Positions 6,683-9,872 of a DNA stretch of 9,872 nt are shown here, in pieces; positions within the stretch are counted from its first letter, which is position 1, and the number at the start of each line of letters is the position of its first letter. The notes beneath the pieces were generated by a model, which was not told the origin of the DNA, did not search any database, and saw nothing but the letters and a program-made list of their open reading frames with translations. The stretch comes from an uncultured Chlamydiae bacterium (GTDB lineage: Bacteria > Chlamydiota > Chlamydiia > Chlamydiales > CALBHK01). The stretch is taken from the NCBI GenBank assembly GCA_937894565.1, contig CALBHK010000425.1, forward strand, positions 1-9,872, in the 5' to 3' direction. The position numbers were made by a program, and so were the translations under genes.

Positions 6683-7712
6683 CCAACTTAACTTTTCCCC
6701 TAAAAATATAATAAATGCCAATTGTATAAGCTAGAACTAAGGGTATTCCAATTCCTGCTATTAAAAGTAGAATATGCAATGTTTCTGAAGTGGAAGAAGA
6801 GTTGAAAATGGTTAAACTCAAAACTGCAGGATCATTGGTTGCTCTGACCACTATAGGATAAGTGCCGATTGCAAATAGGGCCATTAAAAAAATAATATTT
6901 AAACTGGAAAAAATAAATGCTAGGCCATCCTTGCCTTGATTAATTAAGCGAGGGATGTTCGCAATCGTTAAAATATGCAGGCCCGCAATCAGAAAAAAAT
7001 AAGGGCGTTCTTTAAAAGCCTCCGCCATATGGCCTTGATAAATTAATGTAGCTGTTGTTGTCAGGGCATAGAGAAGGATAAATTGAATCATAGCGGGATA
7101 GATCAATTTTCTTAGATAATCATGAAAACTTCCTTCGGTTTTCATAAGCAAAAAAAGTAGTCCATGCATGGCGAAAAGAGCGATTGCAAAAAAACCAAGC
7201 AAAAGAGAATAGGGATGGACAAAGTCAGTAAACGTGCCAATAAACTCCCCTTCAGCATCTAATGGAATTCCCTGGATGAGCGCTCCTGCGACCGTTCCCA
7301 ACATAAAAGCAATCACTAAGCTAGCGCACGAAAAAAGAACATCCCAGAGAGTTCTCCACCAGGTAGAGCTCTGTTTACTGCGAAATTCTATAGCCACGCC
7401 ACGAAAGATGATGCCCGCAAGTAAAAGCATGATGGGGATATAAAAAGCGGAACAAATAGTTGCATAAATAGCTGGAAAACCTGCAAATAAAGCCCCACCT
7501 GCAGTGACAAGCCACACTTCATTACCATCCCAGACAGGGCCGATCGAATTAAGTGCAAGACGGCGCTCTTCATCTTTTTTAATAAAGAGATGCATGATCC
7601 CGACACCCAAATCAAAGCCATCTAAAATAACATAACCCGTAACCAGGATCACAAAAGCTGTAAACCAAATATGCTGGAGTGTATAAAGGTCAAATAGTTG
7701 AAAATCACTCAT
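6666..7712 (-). CDS. cydB: Cytochrome bd quinol oxidase subunit II
   Basis: A 348-residue polytopic membrane protein, close to the usual CydB length. Family motifs are DGFDLGVGIMHLF at 31-43 and GPVWDGNEVWLVTAGGALF at 59-77; the WDGNEVW aspartate (62) corresponds to the proton-pathway region of known bd oxidases. About eight hydrophobic helices follow the expected pattern. CydB pairs with CydA in the inner membrane, and the complex reduces O2 to water using quinol with high oxygen affinity. ATG 7712 is preferred because AAAGG lies 5 nt upstream; a GTG at 7718 would overlap that site. The start overlaps the end of cydA by 8 bp, so translation is coupled. No CydX-like small subunit gene follows. 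The 3' end lies in a direct repeat that recurs 1 kb downstream. Confidence 0.97.
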   Translation of the reverse strand: MSDFQLFDLYTLQHIWFTAFVILVTGYVILDGFDLGVGIMHLFIKKDEERRLALNSIGPVWDGNEVWLVTAGGALFAGFPAIYATICSAFYIPIMLLLAGIIFRGVAIEFRSKQSSTWWRTLWDVLFSCASLVIAFMLGTVAGALIQGIPLDAEGEFIGTFTDFVHPYSLLLGFFAIALFAMHGLLFLLMKTEGSFHDYLRKLIYPAMIQFILLYALTTTATLIYQGHMAEAFKERPYFFLIAGLHILTIANIPRLINQGKDGLAFIFSSLNIIFLMALFAIGTYPIVVRATNDPAVLSLTIFNSSSTSETLHILLLIAGIGIPLVLAYTIGIYYIFRGKVKLDSHSY

Positions 7713-9084
7713 GTTCACCTTTTACCAACAGTTTTAAGTGATGATAAGGACCGCCTTCTTCTTCGCTATTTTCAGGTCCTAAACGAATTTTATGGTCTAG
7801 TAAATAAATGAACATCGCAAAAAGAAAGAGATAAACCACTCCAAACATGATAATAGATGTAAGGACCTGATTGGCCACTACAGATTTAGAAAGTCCTTCC
7901 GAAATGCGCAAATGACCATAGACAATCCAAGGGTACCTTCCCATTTCAGCGCATAGCCACCCCACCTGATTGCCAATTTGCGGAAAAATTACAGAAATAA
8001 GCATGCATCTTAACAAAAAAGAGCGTTTTTCTAACCGATCTCTCCAAAGCGAAAAAAAGAGCCAAATAGCAACAAAAGCCATCAAAATCCACATCCCGAT
8101 CATGAGGCGATAACTAAAATAGAGAACCGTGACGTTGGGATGGTCTTTTACGGGAAAAGCATCCAACCCTTTTACTTCTGCTTGCACATCCTCAAAAGCT
8201 AAAAGGCTTAAAAGTCCGGGAATAGTTAAGGCGTAATCCACTCTCTGCTCTTCTTTATTAGGAATGCCAATAATTGAATACGGGGCTTCTTTTTGAGTGT
8301 GATAGAGCGCTTCAAAAGCTGCAAGTTTTAAGGGCTGGTGCTTGGCGACAATTTCAGCGCTGCGCATCCCTGTATAAGCTTGCAAAGAGAGTGCTATCAA
8401 AGCCAGGGTACAGCCTATTTTAGCAGAGAGTTTAGTAAAAAAGGGATAAAGACCTTTAAGAGTATAGTAAGCGGCAATACTTAACACTAAAAATGCTGCA
8501 GCAAGCCACGCTCCTGTAATCGTATGAGAAAGGCGCACCATAGAAGAAGGATTAAAGACCATCTCCCAAAACGATGTGATCTCTGCTCTTGCATGAAGCC
8601 CCTCCCCTGCTATCTTAAAACCGGCAGGAGTCTGCATCCAGGAATTAGCAACTACAATCCAAATGGCGCTAAAATGCGCTCCTAAAGAAACCATTAAAGT
8701 GGAAAAAAAATGCAGTTTAGGGCCCACCCTGTTCCATCCAAAAAGCAAAAGAGCTAAAAAGCCCGACTCTAAGAAAAAAGCAAAAACACCTTCTGCAGCT
8801 AAAGCGCTGCCAAAAACATCGCCTACATAGCGCGAATAAGTAGACCAATTGGTGCCAAATTCAAATTCCATCACAATGCCAGTTGCCACACCTAAGGCAA
8901 ATGTAAGGGCAAAAATTTTCGTCCAAAATTTAGCTATATTTAAATAGCGGACATCTCCGCTTTTTAGATAAAATCCTTCCACAATGACCATCACAACACC
9001 CAAACCAATGGATAGCGGCGGATAGATATAGTGGAACATAATAGTTAGAGCAAACTGTAACCGGGCTAAGAATTCAACATCCAT
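7705..9084 (-). CDS. cydA: Cytochrome bd quinol oxidase subunit I (short Q-loop type)
   Basis: A 459-residue haem-bearing subunit of the bd oxidase. Residues aligning with known ligands are present: His18 (haem b595), His187 and Met328 (haem b558), and the acidic pair Glu98 and Glu106 (AAEG, FFLES). The quinol-site elements Lys253 and Glu258 lie in QPLKLAAFEALYHTQ. ALGVATGIVMEFEFGTNW at 63-80 is family-diagnostic. Compared with the Escherichia coli protein, about 65 residues are missing between the quinol-site helix and the Met328 helix, placing it in the short Q-loop class found in Bacillus and many other bacteria. The subunit accepts electrons from menaquinol or ubiquinol and supports respiration at low oxygen. 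The start is the only ATG fitting the family N-terminus (DVEFLARLQFALT); the ribosome site is weak. No clear -10/-35 pair was found upstream. cydB overlaps its 3' end. Confidence 0.98.
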   Translation of the reverse strand: MDVEFLARLQFALTIMFHYIYPPLSIGLGVVMVIVEGFYLKSGDVRYLNIAKFWTKIFALTFALGVATGIVMEFEFGTNWSTYSRYVGDVFGSALAAEGVFAFFLESGFLALLLFGWNRVGPKLHFFSTLMVSLGAHFSAIWIVVANSWMQTPAGFKIAGEGLHARAEITSFWEMVFNPSSMVRLSHTITGAWLAAAFLVLSIAAYYTLKGLYPFFTKLSAKIGCTLALIALSLQAYTGMRSAEIVAKHQPLKLAAFEALYHTQKEAPYSIIGIPNKEEQRVDYALTIPGLLSLLAFEDVQAEVKGLDAFPVKDHPNVTVLYFSYRLMIGMWILMAFVAIWLFFSLWRDRLEKRSFLLRCMLISVIFPQIGNQVGWLCAEMGRYPWIVYGHLRISEGLSKSVVANQVLTSIIMFGVVYLFLFAMFIYLLDHKIRLGPENSEEEGGPYHHLKLLVKGEHE

Positions 9085-9152
9085 GCCAAAAAACTAATTG
9101 AAACAAAGAATAAAAACAAGAAATCATTCATAGCACAATAGCACCAATTCAC

Positions 9153-9181
9153 TTGACTGGAAAAAGTAAAAATTTTATAAC
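9153..9181 (+). promoter_or_regulatory. Strong sigma70-like promoter of the peptide locus
   Basis: TTGACT (9153-9158) and TATAAC (9176-9181) are each one mismatch from consensus, with the ideal 17-bp spacer. The predicted start near 9188 leaves a leader of about 50 nt before ATG 9238. A small inverted element, GGAG-TT-CTCC (9186-9195), lies at the predicted start and could be an operator or an RNA hairpin. This is the best-matching promoter in the window and points away from cydA. Confidence 0.7.
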
Positions 9182-9225
9182 TTTAGGAGTTCTCCGATTG
9201 GAAAGCAGTAGCAAACGTATTATCT

Positions 9226-9232
9226 TAAGGAG
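9226..9232 (+). promoter_or_regulatory. Ribosome binding site of the small peptide gene
   Basis: TAAGGAG ends 5 nt before ATG 9238. It is a near-perfect Shine-Dalgarno sequence and the main reason for accepting a 31-codon frame as a real gene. Confidence 0.8.
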
Positions 9233-9237
9233 TATAT

Positions 9238-9333
9238 ATGGAAGCTTTTGAAGTTATTGAAGTTAAACCAGAGAACACTATTGAAGAACGCGCTCTGTGC
9301 ACAAGTTGGGAAAGACAACCTGGAGCCGTATAA
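9238..9333 (+). CDS. Candidate RiPP (azol(in)e-type) precursor peptide, 31 residues
   Basis: A short gene with a strong promoter and ribosome site, ending at TAA 9331-9333. The first 20 residues are leader-like: acidic (seven Glu), no Cys, Ser or Gly, one Thr, with a hydrophobic-acidic alternation (FEVIEV) that could form the beta strand used to dock on a recognition element. The remaining segment, ALCTSWERQPGAV, contains the only Cys and Ser, placed as contiguous Cys21-Thr22-Ser23. These are the residue types that cyclodehydratases turn into thiazoline and oxazoline rings. The next gene, 35 bp downstream, encodes a likely cyclodehydratase partner protein, which supports the precursor role. 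No named precursor family is recognised. Alternatives are an uncharacterised small regulatory peptide, or a different modification using the Cys, Trp or Gly residues. Function and product are inferences from context. Confidence 0.6.
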   Translation: MEAFEVIEVKPENTIEERALCTSWERQPGAV

Positions 9334-9342
9334 TTGTAAAAC

Positions 9343-9364
9343 GGGGGAATTTCCCCCACTTTTA
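9343..9364 (+). terminator. G5/C5 hairpin, possible attenuator between precursor and modification gene
   Basis: GGGGG-AATTT-CCCCC (9343-9357) is followed by ACTTTTAA. It lies 9 nt after the precursor stop and 11 nt before the next start. The stem is short but all G:C, with a modest T run, so partial termination is plausible. That would give more precursor than enzyme transcript, a usual arrangement in RiPP operons. Confidence 0.5.
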
Positions 9365-9368
9365 ATAT

Positions 9369-9872
9369 ATGAATTATTCTACAACCATCCCATTTTGCTT
9401 TCCAAAAAATGAAAACGGATTTTATCTTTTAGATCATTTTTTTTCTCACAGTCACTCTCCTGAGAGTGCTAATCAGATCTACGCAATCCCATGGGACAAT
9501 AGAATTATTTTCACATCAAAACGAGACCCAAATAGCTCTGGGTGTGTAGGGTGCTTGGTTCGGAGATTAGTATCTACCTCCTATCATAAATCTGGGCGGA
9601 TATCAAGAGCAGATTCTGTTTTTTGCCCTTATGATATCCTTCAATCTGAAGAAGTTATGCAGTGTATTGAAGAGGTTTTCCAATGGGATGTCAGTCCTAC
9701 TAGGAGCCTTCTTTATCACTTCAATTCACAAACAAAAGAAGAAATACATGTTTTGCCTGCGCCTGGTTGCTTTTGTGCAAAACATTCTTTGCCGACAATG
9801 CCTTCATCTCTTGCACAACAGTGGCTAACTAAATGGCCAAACATTATGTTAGAGACAAAAAATCACTACTCA
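9369..9872 (+). CDS. Cyclodehydratase partner-like (E1/ThiF-like, TOMM) protein, C-terminally cut by window edge
   Basis: An open frame from ATG 9369 to the end of the window, 168 residues seen. Residues 58-67 read GCVGCLVRRL and residues 127-136 read HVLPAPGCFC. Together these match the G-x-C-x-x-C-L-x-x-R-L and (h)xLPxPxCxxC elements that form the structural zinc tetrad of E1-like/ocin-ThiF partners and of the middle domain of fused cyclodehydratases (TruD-type). The second pair is C-x-C rather than the usual C-x-x-C. Such proteins present the precursor leader to a YcaO enzyme that cyclises Cys/Ser/Thr. Only 57 residues precede the first Cys pair, so a full leader-binding winged-helix domain is not evident. 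The protein may continue into a YcaO domain past the edge. An in-frame TAA just upstream fixes the start region, and no ribosome site is visible. It follows the 31-codon gene and the hairpin. Confidence 0.6.
   Translation, partial: MNYSTTIPFCFPKNENGFYLLDHFFSHSHSPESANQIYAIPWDNRIIFTSKRDPNSSGCVGCLVRRLVSTSYHKSGRISRADSVFCPYDILQSEEVMQCIEEVFQWDVSPTRSLLYHFNSQTKEEIHVLPAPGCFCAKHSLPTMPSSLAQQWLTKWPNIMLETKNHYS

Noticed and set aside
7388..7621. Alternative minus-strand frame within cydB
   Set aside because: Same-strand shadow of the highly conserved CydB frame.
9631..9828. Plus-strand frame of 65 codons
   Set aside because: Shifted-frame shadow of the cyclodehydratase-partner-like gene, which carries the conserved Cys motifs.
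1..9872. CRISPR array, tRNA or rRNA genes, insertion-sequence transposase
   Set aside because: No regularly spaced repeats, tRNA-like cloverleaf or transposase motif was noticed on either strand by eye.

Overview
The window looks like a chromosome segment of a member of the Chlamydiae, most likely an amoeba-associated (Parachlamydiales-type) species. The evidence is the A+T-leaning composition, a bacterial-type LeuRS, a tandem DUF502 membrane-protein pair, a cytochrome bd operon, and lineage-orphan proteins (one long Lys/Phe-rich amphipathic protein, one membrane-anchored ankyrin-like protein) of the kind seen in intracellular bacteria. The taxon is an inference from gene content and could not be tested by search.

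Left part (1-3974): the 5' end of a minus-strand RNase R-type gene (1-104) diverges from leuS (186-2693). LeuS is followed, 1 bp after its stop, by two paralogous DUF502 genes. The two DUF502 genes overlap by 4 bp, so the three plus-strand genes read as one operon.

Middle part (3958-6665), minus strand: a 493-residue very basic helical protein with its own sigma70-like promoter. Behind it lies a short gene with a ribosome binding site that appears broken by, or dependent on, a +1 frameshift. Upstream of it, a segment of about 1 kb carries a membrane-anchored ankyrin-like gene with its own promoter and a C-terminal scrap of a VapC (PIN) toxin gene. This segment is bracketed by two imperfect direct repeats of about 50 bp. 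One repeat is the 3' end of cydB. The other sits in the promoter region of the basic-protein gene. The simplest reading is an accessory insertion between cydB and the basic-protein gene, with duplication of the junction.

Right part (6666-9084), minus strand: cydA-cydB, with an 8-bp overlap, encode a quinol-oxidising, high-affinity cytochrome bd terminal oxidase of the short Q-loop type.

Far right (9153-9872), plus strand, diverging from cydA: the start of what looks like a ribosomally made, modified peptide (RiPP) locus. It has a strong promoter (TTGACT, 17 bp, TATAAC), a 31-codon gene with a strong ribosome binding site, and a G5/C5 hairpin. Then follows a longer gene, cut by the window edge, whose product carries the CxxCLxxR ... 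lPxPxCxC zinc-type signature of cyclodehydratase partner (E1/ThiF-like, TOMM) proteins. The 31-residue peptide has an acidic leader-like N-terminus and a C-terminal segment with adjacent Cys-Thr-Ser, so it is a candidate azoline/azole peptide precursor. This locus is the most promising undescribed system in the window. The modifying enzyme itself (YcaO) would lie beyond the right edge.
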